Origin: an uncultured Myxococcales bacterium
Lineage (GTDB): Bacteria; Myxococcota_A; UBA9042
DNA: 64,000 nt
NCBI GenBank assembly: GCA_903842345.1
Contig: CAIMLR010000014.1
Coordinates: forward strand, 1-64,000
Direction: 5' to 3'
Shown in pieces: positions 1 through 7,991 of this stretch; the stretch's first letter is position 1, and each line of letters opens with the position of its first letter. Made by a program: the position numbers and the translations under genes. The notes below the pieces were generated by a model, which made no database searches, had not been told where the DNA came from, and was given only the letters and a program-made list of their open reading frames with translations.

Positions 1-269
1 CGCGCGCCCGGGCACCCACGCGAAGCCCACATTCACCAGGCCGGGCGGAGAACGGGACACAAGGACCCCGAACTCTGCCGAAGGGTGGGCGGCGCAGCGC
101 GAGCTGCGGGACCGCATTGTGGAGCTGTGTCCGGCGAAAGCTGGGCACTGCGGCGGGGAGGGCCGATTTTTTGGGGCGGAGGGCCCCGGCGAAGCCGGAA
201 TTGTCTCCCGCCCCGGCCAGGCCCCGCCGGTGGCCGGCGGCAAGGCCGGGATCGGCCGGAATCGGCCGG
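1..269. other. Non-coding stretch at window edge, downstream of glyA
   Basis: Apart from the repeat at 117-199 I see no convincing gene. Open frames exist on the plus strand, but their translations are Arg/Gly/Pro-rich and resemble no family. A short inverted repeat CGCCGG-TGG-CCGGCG lies near 228-242. A T-run at 167-172 has no good stem before it in the plus direction. No terminator was recognised for glyA. Confidence 0.5.
117..199. repeat. Intergenic repeat family 2, copy A
   Basis: This stretch can be aligned by eye with 14180-14275. Both have a core of CCGGCG, then A/C, then AAGCTGGG, followed by a GCGGCGGGG-rich block and a segment ending in GGCCC(C)GGCG...GAAG.CCG. Both copies lie about 30-70 bases beyond the stop codon of a leftward gene (glyA here, the sigma-54 regulator there). 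That suggests a 3'-end element rather than chance. The similarity is imperfect and the boundaries are approximate. Confidence 0.4.
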
Positions 270-1550
270 CTACGGGCGCGGCGGGTACGGAATCTCAAAA
301 CCCGGCGGCGGAAACTGCCCCATCAGGTCGAAGACTTCCGCTCGCACGCGCGCCAGCACCGCCTCGTCTTCGCGCCCGCGAATCGCCGCGGCGATCCAAC
401 GGCCGATGTGGGCCATCTCCGCTTCCTTCAGCCCGCGCGAGGTCAGCGACGGCGTGCCGATGCGCACACCCGACGGATCAAACGGCGACCGCGTGTCAAA
501 CGGAATGCTGTTGAAGTTGGCTTCCAAGCCCGCCTGATCCATCGCCTTGGACGCTTGCTTGCCCGTCGCGCCAAGCGCCGTGGCGTCAAACAGGATCAAG
601 TGATTGTCCGATCCGCCCGTCGCCAGCGGTAGACCTTCGGACTGCAGCGCCGTCGCCAAAGCGCGGGAGTTGGCGACGATCTGGTGGGCATAGGTGCGGA
701 ACTCATGCGTCGCCGCCTCCTTCAGCGCGACCGCGATGCCCGCCGTCGTGTGATTGTGCGGCCCGCCCTGCAGCCCCGGGAACACCGCGCGGTCGATCGC
801 CGCCGCATGCTGCTGCTTGCAGAGGATCATGCCACCGCGGGGCCCGCGAAGCGTCTTGTGGGTCGTCGTCGTGACCGCGTCCGCGTACGGCACCGGGCTC
901 ATGTGCGCGCCGCCCGCGACAAGCCCGGCGATGTGCGCCATGTCTGCGACAAGCAGCGCCCCGCATTCCTTGGCAATTTCCGCGAACATCGCAAAGTCGA
1001 TGACGCGCGGATACGCCGTCGCGCCGCAGATCAGGATCGCCGGCTTGAATTCCATCGCTTGGGCGCGGATCGCGCTGAAATCCAGCAGATGCGTCTTGGG
1101 ATCCACGCCGTACTGCGCTGCCTGAAAGAACCGGCTGGTCGCCGAGACCTTCCAACCGTGCGTCAGGTGCCCGCCCGCCGGGAGTCCGAGGCCGAGAATG
1201 CGCTGGTTCGCCGAGTCTTTGGGAATCAGCCCGGTGTAGACAGCCAGATTCGCGGGTGAACCGGAGTACGGCTGGACGTTCGCGTGCTCAGCGCCAAACA
1301 GCGCCTTGGCGCGCTCGATCGCGAGGGACTCAATCTGGTCGATGAACTGCTGGCCCTCGTAATATCGCTTGAATGCATAGCCTTCCGAGTACTTATTGGT
1401 GAGGACGGTTCCGGTCGCCTCCATGACGGCCGTCGACGCGTAGTTCTCCGACGGAATCAGCTTGGCCGTATAGAACTGCCGGGCTTCCTCAGCGGCAATC
1501 ATCGTGCGCAGGTCGGGATCGGTAGCAAGAAGGGCTTTCAACGGATTCAT
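270..1550 (-). CDS. glyA: Serine hydroxymethyltransferase
   Basis: A 426-residue PLP enzyme interconverting serine and glycine with transfer of a one-carbon unit to tetrahydrofolate in the cytoplasm. The N-terminal LIPSENY and NKYSEGYAFKRYY blocks are diagnostic, as is the PLP-lysine segment TTTTHKTLRGPRGG around residue 235. The length is typical of the family. An in-frame open region continues upstream to about 1823, but the ATG at 1550 is chosen because the protein begins with normal family sequence there and a GAGGA-type ribosome site lies just before it. It is divergent from the lipoprotein gene at 1708. With ahcY at 30.7 kb it belongs to one-carbon/methyl metabolism, but the two genes are not linked. 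Confidence 0.97.
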   Translation of the reverse strand: MNPLKALLATDPDLRTMIAAEEARQFYTAKLIPSENYASTAVMEATGTVLTNKYSEGYAFKRYYEGQQFIDQIESLAIERAKALFGAEHANVQPYSGSPANLAVYTGLIPKDSANQRILGLGLPAGGHLTHGWKVSATSRFFQAAQYGVDPKTHLLDFSAIRAQAMEFKPAILICGATAYPRVIDFAMFAEIAKECGALLVADMAHIAGLVAGGAHMSPVPYADAVTTTTHKTLRGPRGGMILCKQQHAAAIDRAVFPGLQGGPHNHTTAGIAVALKEAATHEFRTYAHQIVANSRALATALQSEGLPLATGGSDNHLILFDATALGATGKQASKAMDQAGLEANFNSIPFDTRSPFDPSGVRIGTPSLTSRGLKEAEMAHIGRWIAAAIRGREDEAVLARVRAEVFDLMGQFPPPGFEIPYPPRP

Positions 1551-1707
1551 GGCGTCCTCGGGAGCGTCTCGCTCGGGCCGCGGACTTTGGCAAACGCGCG
1601 GCCGGACGTCAAAGGCCATGACCCGCCTGTGACTAAACCGTCGCACGGCGCGCGTATTTTGGCGCCGGTGCAGTGGACGCACCAGCGCGAGACGCAGGAG
1701 CACAATC

Positions 1708-2895
1708 ATGAAACGCTGGATCAGCAAGTGGCAATGGGTTGGCTTGGCCTGTGCGGCAACCGCGATCGGGTGCGCCAGTTCAAGTGTGAGCAGCGGCGGT
1801 GGAGCGGACACGCAGATCAACACGGACGTCGTTTACGACCCGCCGGCGAACCTGGATCATTGGGTCTATAGCGTGACGCGGGCGAGTGGTTCGACCTACG
1901 CGCTGACGGCGCGCGTGGCGGGCACCAAGACGATCGGCGGGCAGACGTACGCGCGGCTGCAGATCGGCAAGCTGCCGACGACGGACAACGATCCGGCGGC
2001 GCGCTACATCGAGGTCTGGGCCGTACCGCAAGGGACAGCGGTCGTGTTTGCCGGCGCGGAGGCTCACTTGGCGGCGCTCGGTCTGCCGGCGGGCACGCCG
2101 GATTTGACGTTGACGGTGAATCCGCCGCTGACCGTCGAGACGAACATTCCGGTCGATGTGACGCAGACGCTGACCGGCAACGTGACGTTTACGATTGGCG
2201 ATCCGGCGACCGCACAGCCGACGACGGAGAGCTTGACCGGCACTTTGAAGCTCGTCGCCAAGAGCGAGACCGTGCAAACGGGGCTTGGGCCGCAGGCGGC
2301 GGCGCACTACGCGGGCGAAGTTGTCGCGCTGGGGCAAAAAGCCAGCGGCGACCTGTGGACGGTGTCTGGCACCGGCGTTGTCAAGGCGAGCGGCAGTTGG
2401 CTGGGGATTCCGGGACCGATGAAAGACGCGGTGATGGCGCTGGCCGGGACGGCGGGCTCAATGCAGGACGGCGATCACACGATTGCGTCGCAGGAAGCGA
2501 TCCTGTCGCCCGGCAACAAGCAGTTCAAGCTGGACACGTATGATCTGGACGGCGGAATCTACGCGGACAAGAACACCCACGCCAACATGCTCCTGGAATT
2601 GCGCTGGGCCGACCCGGAAAAGGCCAAGAGCAGCACGCCGCCGCCCGCGACGACGGAGTTCGGGACGGTGATTGGCTATTTTCCATCGAGCCAGGTCGAT
2701 TCCTCCGTCAGCCTTTTGCACCCGGAGGAGAACGGCAAGGGCTACCACTTCTGGACGTCGCTGGTGAATCAGGCTGCCAAGAACGAGCCGGGCGGCCCGG
2801 AAACGACGTACCATATCTACGCGACGTACGCGGGGACTGGCGACCCGGTGCGGGCGACAGCGCAGCTGAACTACCACTCGCTGAAGCCGAAGTAG
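1708..2895 (+). CDS. Predicted lipoprotein of unknown function
   Basis: A 395-residue protein with a basic N-terminus, a hydrophobic stretch and a Cys within TAIGC, consistent with a lipoprotein signal. A low-complexity Ser/Gly linker (SSSVSSGGGAD) follows. The rest is rich in short Thr/Val-alternating strands, suggesting a secreted beta-rich fold. No enzymatic motif was recognised. An AGGAG site precedes the ATG. It is divergent from glyA and followed at 164 bases by another lipoprotein gene. Composition matches the neighbours. The function cannot be told from the sequence. Confidence 0.8.
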   Translation: MKRWISKWQWVGLACAATAIGCASSSVSSGGGADTQINTDVVYDPPANLDHWVYSVTRASGSTYALTARVAGTKTIGGQTYARLQIGKLPTTDNDPAARYIEVWAVPQGTAVVFAGAEAHLAALGLPAGTPDLTLTVNPPLTVETNIPVDVTQTLTGNVTFTIGDPATAQPTTESLTGTLKLVAKSETVQTGLGPQAAAHYAGEVVALGQKASGDLWTVSGTGVVKASGSWLGIPGPMKDAVMALAGTAGSMQDGDHTIASQEAILSPGNKQFKLDTYDLDGGIYADKNTHANMLLELRWADPEKAKSSTPPPATTEFGTVIGYFPSSQVDSSVSLLHPEENGKGYHFWTSLVNQAAKNEPGGPETTYHIYATYAGTGDPVRATAQLNYHSLKPK

Positions 2896-3059
2896 CCTGA
2901 CCTCCCGCGGCGCATCGGCCGTGCTACAGCCCGAACATCGCAAGAAATACCGCGGATGGGCTTGCGTCACGCGCCTTTGCAGCGTAAACGTCCGGACAAT
3001 CTGGCCGGAAACCCGGCGCCGCGCGCAGCGCTATCCTGCGCACCCCATGGAGAGTCCCG

Positions 3060-3776
3060 ATGAAGAAATTTGGCATGTTTTCCGCGATGAGCGCCACGTT
3101 GGCGCTGTCTGTTGTGGCTGTCGGCTGCAAGCGTGAAGAGACGACCGCCCCGGTAGCGGTTCCGACCGTCGCTGCTGAGCCTGCCGCTCCTGCCGCCAAC
3201 GAGCTGCCTCCGGGCCATCCGCCGATGCCGGGCGCCGCTACGGAAGCCACGGCGCAGCCCGCCATGCCGGCTGGTCACCCGTCGATCAACGGTGCCGCGC
3301 CGGCTGCGATTCCGGGCGCTGCCGCCGATGGCCTGGCGTTTGAGGCGCCGGCCGAATGGCAGGCCAAGCCCGCCCGCGCGATGCTCTGGAAAGTCATGAG
3401 CGCGCCCAAGGTCGAAGGCGACACGGACGACGCGGAAGTGACCATTTCCTCGCTCGCCGCCAACATTCCGCTCAATGCCAACGTCGAGCGCTGGTGCGGC
3501 CAGTTTGACCTGGAAGGCGGCAAGCCTTGCAGCGAAGCGGCGAAGATTCGCGACCTGACCGGCACGGCGTTCCCGTCCAAGGTCGTTGAAATCGCGGGCG
3601 CGCTGAAGTCCGCCAGCATGAACGGCCCGGCGGGCGCGGCGAAGGCCGGCTGGCGCATGGTCGTCGTGGAAGTGACGATGCCCGGCAAAGCGTGGTACCT
3701 GAAAATGACCGGCCCGGCGAAGACCGTCGCCAAGTGGCAGGACGCGTACCTGAAGGCCGCGAGCGCCATCAAGTAG
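3060..3776 (+). CDS. Predicted lipoprotein with GHPP-type linker
   Basis: A 238-residue lipoprotein. The signal ends in VVAVGC, with the lipid-bearing Cys at residue 23. An Ala/Pro-rich linker follows, containing two GHP-containing copies (PPGHPPMPG and MPAGHPSI) that may span the periplasm or cell wall. The C-terminal domain, from about residue 90, starts FEAPAEWQ and contains NVERWCGQF. This recalls a small conserved domain seen in secreted planctomycete and deltaproteobacterial proteins, usually of unknown role; that resemblance is from memory. A GGAGAG site precedes the ATG. It sits just ahead of an orphan response regulator gene. Confidence 0.75.
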   Translation: MKKFGMFSAMSATLALSVVAVGCKREETTAPVAVPTVAAEPAAPAANELPPGHPPMPGAATEATAQPAMPAGHPSINGAAPAAIPGAAADGLAFEAPAEWQAKPARAMLWKVMSAPKVEGDTDDAEVTISSLAANIPLNANVERWCGQFDLEGGKPCSEAAKIRDLTGTAFPSKVVEIAGALKSASMNGPAGAAKAGWRMVVVEVTMPGKAWYLKMTGPAKTVAKWQDAYLKAASAIK

Positions 3777-3824
3777 TTTGCCAGTCGCCCTTTACACCTC
3801 GCTGATCGTTGGACGGAAGACCGC

Positions 3825-4511
3825 ATGCGTCTGCTGCTAGTTGAAGACAATCCGCTCGTCGGCACGATGTTGCGCGTCAATCTCGGTCAGGAGGGCTTTG
3901 AAGTCCACTGGCATACGACGGGCGAATCCGCGCTGATCGCGCTGGAGACCGAGCGGTTCGATCTGGCGCTGCTGGACATCGGCCTTTCGGGCATCAGCGG
4001 CATCGAGGTCGCGGGGCGCATTCGCAAGCTCGGGCTCGAGACGCCGATCATCATGCTGACAGCCAACGATGACCTGGATACCCGCGTGCATGCGCTGGAT
4101 CGCGGCGCGGATGACTATCTGGCCAAGCCGTTTGACATGGACGAGCTAATCGCCCGCGTGCGCGCGCACTTGCGGCGGGCGTCGGGCACGCTGGAGCACT
4201 TGCCGGAGACGGAAGTGCACATCGGCGACGCGGTGCTGACGTTGGAGCGGAAGCTGCTGCGCGGTCCTGACGGGCAGTCGCACGCGCTGACGGACCATGA
4301 AGTGGCGCTCGTGCAGTTTCTGGTGCGCAATCCGGCGCGGGTGCTGACGCGCGCCAACATTCTGGAAGAGGTCTGGGGCGCGGAAGACGCGCTGACATTG
4401 GCGGAGCTGGACGACCTGATCGCCCGCCTGCGCGGTTGCGTGGAGAACGAGCCGTCGCATCCGCGCTACATCGTGACCGCGCGCGGCGTTGGGTACCGGT
4501 TCGAGCCTTAG
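3825..4511 (+). CDS. OmpR/PhoB-family response regulator, orphan
   Basis: A 228-residue two-domain regulator. The receiver domain has the acidic pair E7-D8, phospho-acceptor D51, T79 and K101 in LAKPF. The C-terminal winged-helix DNA-binding domain ends in the family signature RGVGYRFEP. It is expected to bind DNA as a phosphorylation-controlled dimer. No kinase gene is adjacent: it follows a lipoprotein gene and converges with the nrfD-type gene, with an intergenic repeat between. Its partner kinase and targets cannot be inferred from position alone. Confidence 0.93.
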   Translation: MRLLLVEDNPLVGTMLRVNLGQEGFEVHWHTTGESALIALETERFDLALLDIGLSGISGIEVAGRIRKLGLETPIIMLTANDDLDTRVHALDRGADDYLAKPFDMDELIARVRAHLRRASGTLEHLPETEVHIGDAVLTLERKLLRGPDGQSHALTDHEVALVQFLVRNPARVLTRANILEEVWGAEDALTLAELDDLIARLRGCVENEPSHPRYIVTARGVGYRFEP

Positions 4512-4577
4512 GCCGTCAGGCTCGCGGCCGCCGGAATCCTGAATCACCCATGAACTTTTGATTCGCCCGAGGTGCGC

Positions 4578-4666
4578 AAGGGATCGTCGCGCGACTGCGC
4601 GGAGGCGCGCCGCTTGCGCGTCTCCGGGAGCGCAGCGAGCAGAGCCCGGTCCCCGCGTCAGCGGGG
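4578..4666 (-). repeat. Multi-hairpin intergenic repeat (family 1), copy 1
   Basis: Read on the minus strand this is a chain of hairpins joined by conserved linkers: GCTGACGCGGGG stem end, ACCGGGCTCT, CGGAG-[stem-loop]-CTCCG, a GC hairpin, then GACGATCCCT. The same skeleton occurs at 32063-32152 and 35759-35864 with different but still self-complementary stem sequences. It lies between convergent genes, downstream of the nrfD-type gene in the repeat's own orientation. It is an element of the REP/BIME kind or a structured 3' RNA. Confidence 0.7.
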
Positions 4667-4802
4667 ATGCGCCCAGATGAAACTGCCGGGGAAACTTGGC
4701 TGTCGACGGGCGGTGCCGCAACTTGGGCGGTGGCAAAAACGCGCAACGCCGGGGAAGAGAGGGATCTCGACCCGGCGTCACGCGACTCGTCGGCGGCAGA
4801 CC

Positions 4803-5966
4803 CTAGTGGTCGTGCGCGTCGATCTTCCACACCGGCAGAATCTGCGTCACCGCAATCAGCAGGATAAACGGCAGCGTAAAGACGCCCATCGCCACCAGGA
4901 TGCCTTCACGGCCGTACCACTCCGGCACGTACTGCACAAAGCCGCGGAAGCTCTTGGACAGCATCTGGCCGCCAATGACGACGTTGAACCGCATCGCCAG
5001 CACTTGCACAAGCACCAGCAGGCCCGAGATCGTGCCGAGCGTGATGCGGGTGCGCGGGCTCGTCTTCTTCATCCAGCCGATGAGCAGCAGCACGAACGGA
5101 ATCGCTGAGCCGATGATCAACTGCACGTAGAGGAACGTGAAGCGCAGTTTCTCGGTCACGAGGCGCGACAGAATGTGCCACTCTTCGCCGGCTTCATACG
5201 CCATGTTCAGCAGTTCCAGCGACTCGAGCGTCACCGCCAGGATCAGGAACAGCCACAGCGTCTTCATCATCGACCGCAGGCACTCGTCGTCCACTTTCAC
5301 GCCGCGCACCTTGGAGTACACAACGTAGAGGACAATCAGCATCGCGATGCCGGACACAATCGCCGACGCCAGGAAGATGACCGGCATCAGCGCCGTCGAC
5401 CACCACGGGTTCGCCTTGATGCCGCCGAAGATGAAGCCGACGTAGCCGTGGAGCACGCACGCCGCCGGAATACCGATGACGGAGAGCGCGTGGATCCACT
5501 TGGCGTCAATCTGCTTGGACTTGGCGGTCTCGCGCAGCACGCCGAGCGACAACACTTTGTACAGCAGGCTCTTGATGCCCGTTCCCGCCGCCATGGCGAC
5601 GATGTCGCTCCGGAACACCAGCAGGATCTCTACCGCGAGAAGCGTCAGATAGAAGCTGTAGATGAACCCGAAACCAGCCATGGCCGACGTAAAGTTGGGC
5701 ATGAACATGATGAAGAACGCGCGTTGCGGCTGATGCAAGTGCAGCAGCAGCGGCAGCGTGGCGAACGCGCAGAAGGAGAAAGACGCCGCCAAAGCGAAGC
5801 GCGCAACCGGTGCGAGCTCCTTCCGGCCAAACACGTGGTAGAGCGCCGCGACGACAAACGCGCCGGCGACGAGGCCTGTGATGTAGGGGTAAAGGACAAT
5901 CATGACGGTCCAGGCTACGCCTGACATATCATTGGGAAAAATGAACTCTGCAGCTTGGTGAGTCAT
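4803..5966 (-). CDS. NrfD/PsrC-family quinol-interacting membrane subunit
   Basis: A 387-residue polytopic membrane protein with roughly eight to ten hydrophobic helices. The pattern is typical of NrfD/PsrC membrane subunits that exchange electrons between the quinone pool and a periplasmic Fe-S subunit. It is the last gene of a leftward operon after a tetraheme cytochrome and a four-cluster Fe-S protein, the same subunit make-up as the Geobacter Cbc4-type complex. The ATG at 5966 overlaps the preceding TGA (TGATG), implying translational coupling; an in-frame GTG three bases upstream is the alternative. The quinol-oxidase or quinone-reductase direction is not shown by sequence, but the linked outer-membrane cytochromes favour quinol oxidation. 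Confidence 0.9.
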   Translation of the reverse strand: MTHQAAEFIFPNDMSGVAWTVMIVLYPYITGLVAGAFVVAALYHVFGRKELAPVARFALAASFSFCAFATLPLLLHLHQPQRAFFIMFMPNFTSAMAGFGFIYSFYLTLLAVEILLVFRSDIVAMAAGTGIKSLLYKVLSLGVLRETAKSKQIDAKWIHALSVIGIPAACVLHGYVGFIFGGIKANPWWSTALMPVIFLASAIVSGIAMLIVLYVVYSKVRGVKVDDECLRSMMKTLWLFLILAVTLESLELLNMAYEAGEEWHILSRLVTEKLRFTFLYVQLIIGSAIPFVLLLIGWMKKTSPRTRITLGTISGLLVLVQVLAMRFNVVIGGQMLSKSFRGFVQYVPEWYGREGILVAMGVFTLPFILLIAVTQILPVWKIDAHDH

Positions 5967-6820
5967 CACACCACCTCCGCGGTCAGGCCGATATAGCGGG
6001 TCTTGGGACGCGTGCCGAGGTAGGACTTCAGCACGTCAATACGGTTCGCCGCCAACGTCTTGGAGATCTCACTCTCCGGGTCGTTGATGTCGCCAAAGGT
6101 GCGCGTGCCCGTGGGGCAGACGTCCACGCAAGCCGGTTTCTCGCCGTGCTGGATGCGGTGGTAGCACCACGTGCACTTGTCGGCGGTGTTGGTCTTGGTG
6201 TTGATGAAGCGCGTGCCGAACGGGCAAGCCTGCACGCAGTACGCGCAGCCGATGCACTGTTCGTAGTCGACGAGCACCACGCCTTCCTTGGTCTTGTACG
6301 AGGCGCCGACCGGGCAGACCTGGATGCAGGGCGTGTCCAGGCAGTGGTTGCAGAGCTTGGGCACGAAGAAGGCCTTGTCGACCTCCTTCGGGTCAATCGG
6401 CGGCAGCTCGGTGAACGCGAACGTGCCCTTCGTGTTGGCGTCCACCCGCACCGAGCCGTCCTTGTAGTAGACGTAGCGCTCGACCCAAGTGCGAAACTCG
6501 CCGTCCGGGACGTCGTTTTCCTTCTTGCACGCCAACATGCAGCCGCCGCAGCCGATGCATTTCGTCGTGTCGACGAGGTAGCCAAAGAGCACCGTGTGGC
6601 CCTTCACTTCCTTGCCGTCGCTGTTGGTGTGCACCTCTTCAGCGTCCGCCTTCTCCACGAAGATCGGAATCGCCGTCAGCGTCAGCGCGCCGAACGTGAA
6701 GTTCTTGACCGCGTCCCAGATGAACTCACGGCGCGACTCATTCGCGTCCAGGAGCCCCACGGGCGCTTCCTTCGTCTCACAGCAGGTGTCCTTGCCACCC
6801 TTGTTGTCACAGCAGCTCAT
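5966..6820 (-). CDS. Tat-type ferredoxin-like subunit with four 4Fe-4S motifs
   Basis: A 284-residue electron-transfer subunit of the NrfC/DsrO/HybA type. A twin-arginine motif SRREFI (residues 29-34) precedes a hydrophobic segment and a plausible cleavage after ADA (residue 60), so it should act on the periplasmic face. Four cluster motifs follow: CxxCxxCxxxC, CxxCxxxxCxxxCP, CxxCxxCxxxCP and CxxC-x11-CxxxCP, sixteen Cys in all. Unusually, the part before the Tat motif has two Cys pairs (MSCC and DTCC). The start overlaps the cytochrome gene's stop (ATGA). It should pass electrons between the NrfD-type subunit and the tetraheme cytochrome. Confidence 0.93.
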   Translation of the reverse strand: MSCCDNKGGKDTCCETKEAPVGLLDANESRREFIWDAVKNFTFGALTLTAIPIFVEKADAEEVHTNSDGKEVKGHTVLFGYLVDTTKCIGCGGCMLACKKENDVPDGEFRTWVERYVYYKDGSVRVDANTKGTFAFTELPPIDPKEVDKAFFVPKLCNHCLDTPCIQVCPVGASYKTKEGVVLVDYEQCIGCAYCVQACPFGTRFINTKTNTADKCTWCYHRIQHGEKPACVDVCPTGTRTFGDINDPESEISKTLAANRIDVLKSYLGTRPKTRYIGLTAEVV

Positions 6821-7437
6821 TCTGCACCTCCAGCAGCGGGCGTCGCGGCAGCGGGAGCAGCGGTCGGGGTCGCTGCTTCAGCCGGCTTGGCCTCGTCGTC
6901 TTTGTCATCACTCGGCTCTTCCGACGGGTCGTGCGGCACGTGGCACTGCATGCAGACCATCGGGCTCTTGGGATCCTTCGGATCGTTGTCTTTCATGTGT
7001 TCGGGAAAGTTGATCTGCGGGTGCTTGGTCGCGCGGCCAACCATCTGCTGATGGCAGTGCAGGCAGATCGACTTGATGTCAGTCGGCATCAGGTTGGTCT
7101 TGTCGCAGCTCACCTTGTCGCCGGGCTTGGCCGCCGCCTTCGCGGTCTTGCACGCCGTCATGTGGTCCTTGCCCTCACCGTGGCACTCAATGCAGTGCAC
7201 CGCGGCGTGGCTCTTGCCCATCTCATGCTTGAGCGTCTCATGGCACGCGGCGCAATCGCCTCGGGTCGTAAGCTTGCGCTCCTTGTCGGTGGCAGTCTGC
7301 AGGGCAGCGCCGCGGTAATGGCCAAACTGGCCGAATGAAGGCGGGATGGTAAGGCCGCGTACGGTAAAGAAACCGACGCCAACCAGTGCCAACGCGCCCG
7401 CCAAAATCCAGAGGTGAAGGGTGTCGCGTGAAAACAT
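6817..7437 (-). CDS. Membrane-anchored tetraheme cytochrome c (CbcS-like)
   Basis: A 206-residue protein with one N-terminal transmembrane helix (about residues 9-27) and four CxxCH haem motifs (CAACH, CIECH, CLHCH, CMQCH). Two further Cys lie between the second and third motifs. An acidic Ala/Pro-rich tail follows. An in-frame start exists at 7482, but ATG 7437 is preferred because AGGAG lies at the right distance and the membrane anchor then begins at the N-terminus. It is the first gene of the leftward operon, about 45 bases from a sigma-54 promoter. By position and composition it is the cytochrome subunit of the quinol module. Confidence 0.92.
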   Translation of the reverse strand: MFSRDTLHLWILAGALALVGVGFFTVRGLTIPPSFGQFGHYRGAALQTATDKERKLTTRGDCAACHETLKHEMGKSHAAVHCIECHGEGKDHMTACKTAKAAAKPGDKVSCDKTNLMPTDIKSICLHCHQQMVGRATKHPQINFPEHMKDNDPKDPKSPMVCMQCHVPHDPSEEPSDDKDDEAKPAEAATPTAAPAAATPAAGGAE

Positions 7438-7491
7438 CGTAGAGCTCCTCTCTCTTGCAGGCCGCAACTGAGCGACCTGCACAGGGAGCTT

Positions 7492-7507
7492 TGCAAGAAG
7501 CTTGCCA
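7492..7507 (-). promoter_or_regulatory. Sigma-54 promoter of the quinol-module operon
   Basis: On the minus strand the sequence is TGGCAAGCTTCTTGCA. Compared with the TGGCACG-N4-TTGCA consensus it has one mismatch, and the GG and GC doublets are exactly ten bases apart. Transcription would start near 7480, leaving a leader of about 43 bases to the tetraheme cytochrome ATG. Confidence 0.8.
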
Positions 7508-7560
7508 TCTACGACAATTCCAGTTGCCGATCACGTTTAGCAAGGATGCAATCAGAGCCC

Positions 7561-7578
7561 ACTTGATCCAGATCAAGT
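7561..7578. promoter_or_regulatory. FNR-type binding site
   Basis: ACTTGATCCAGATCAAGT is an 18-base perfect dyad containing an exact match to the FNR consensus TTGAT-N4-ATCAA (7563-7576). It lies in the divergent control region, about 90 bases upstream of the inferred leftward start site and about 370 upstream of the rightward one. It suggests oxygen- or redox-responsive control by a CRP/FNR-family protein. No FNR gene is in the window. Confidence 0.8.
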
Positions 7579-7683
7579 GCCGGGAGCGAAAGCCAGAATC
7601 CCAGCCGGTGGCGCGCCGAAACTTCGGCATCGCATCTATCCATCTGTTATTACATGCGAATAGGGCGAGACGCCGAACGAGAA

Positions 7684-7697
7684 CGAACGATCGTTCG
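7684..7697. promoter_or_regulatory. Perfect 14-bp palindrome, possible operator
   Basis: CGAACGATCGTTCG is fully self-complementary and lies between the FNR-type box and the paired TGCCGA palindromes. No regulator family can be assigned. It may be an additional operator or chance. Confidence 0.35.
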
Positions 7698-7750
7698 CGT
7701 CGGTTTGCCACCACAGACCACAACACATTGAAATTACACAAAAGCGCGGC

Positions 7751-7787
7751 TGCCGAAAATTCGGCAGCGCATGCCGAGTTCTCGGCA
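7751..7787. promoter_or_regulatory. Paired upstream activator sites (TGCCGA-N4-TCGGCA x2)
   Basis: There are two perfect palindromes, TGCCGA-AAAT-TCGGCA (7751-7766) and TGCCGA-GTTC-TCGGCA (7772-7787). Their starts are 21 bases apart, two helical turns, as expected for cooperative binding by an NtrC-type activator. They lie about 145 bases upstream of the rightward -24 element and about 260 bases from the leftward one, within looping range of both sigma-54 promoters. The same motif recurs at 17349-17364 and 17449-17464 upstream of the kinase gene. Assignment to the neighbouring sigma-54 activator is inference. Confidence 0.7.
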
Positions 7788-7913
7788 GTCACAGAAGCCG
7801 GCATGGAACCCGGCAAGATCGGGCGAATTCCGTCCGGCAAGAAATGGCTTCACGGACAGGCACTTCCCTATCGGGCGCAGGTGTGGCAAATAGGCGCGAC
7901 AAGTCGGCCCGAA

Positions 7914-7929
7914 TGGCACGCTCCTTGCA
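7914..7929 (+). promoter_or_regulatory. Sigma-54 promoter of the porin-cytochrome operon
   Basis: TGGCACGCTCCTTGCA is a perfect match to the -24/-12 consensus TGGCACG-N4-TTGCA. Transcription would start near 7940, giving a leader of about 50 bases to the ATG at 7992. Confidence 0.9.
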
Positions 7930-7991
7930 ATGGATGCGTGTGGTTGCGTGGAGTCCGACGGCGGCTCATGCTGCGCCAGGAGACGAGAGAC

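Noticed and set aside
7455-7991. In-frame upstream extension of the 36-haem cytochrome
   Set aside because: It would place the sigma-54 promoter, FNR-type box and palindromes inside the gene and bury the lipoprotein signal.
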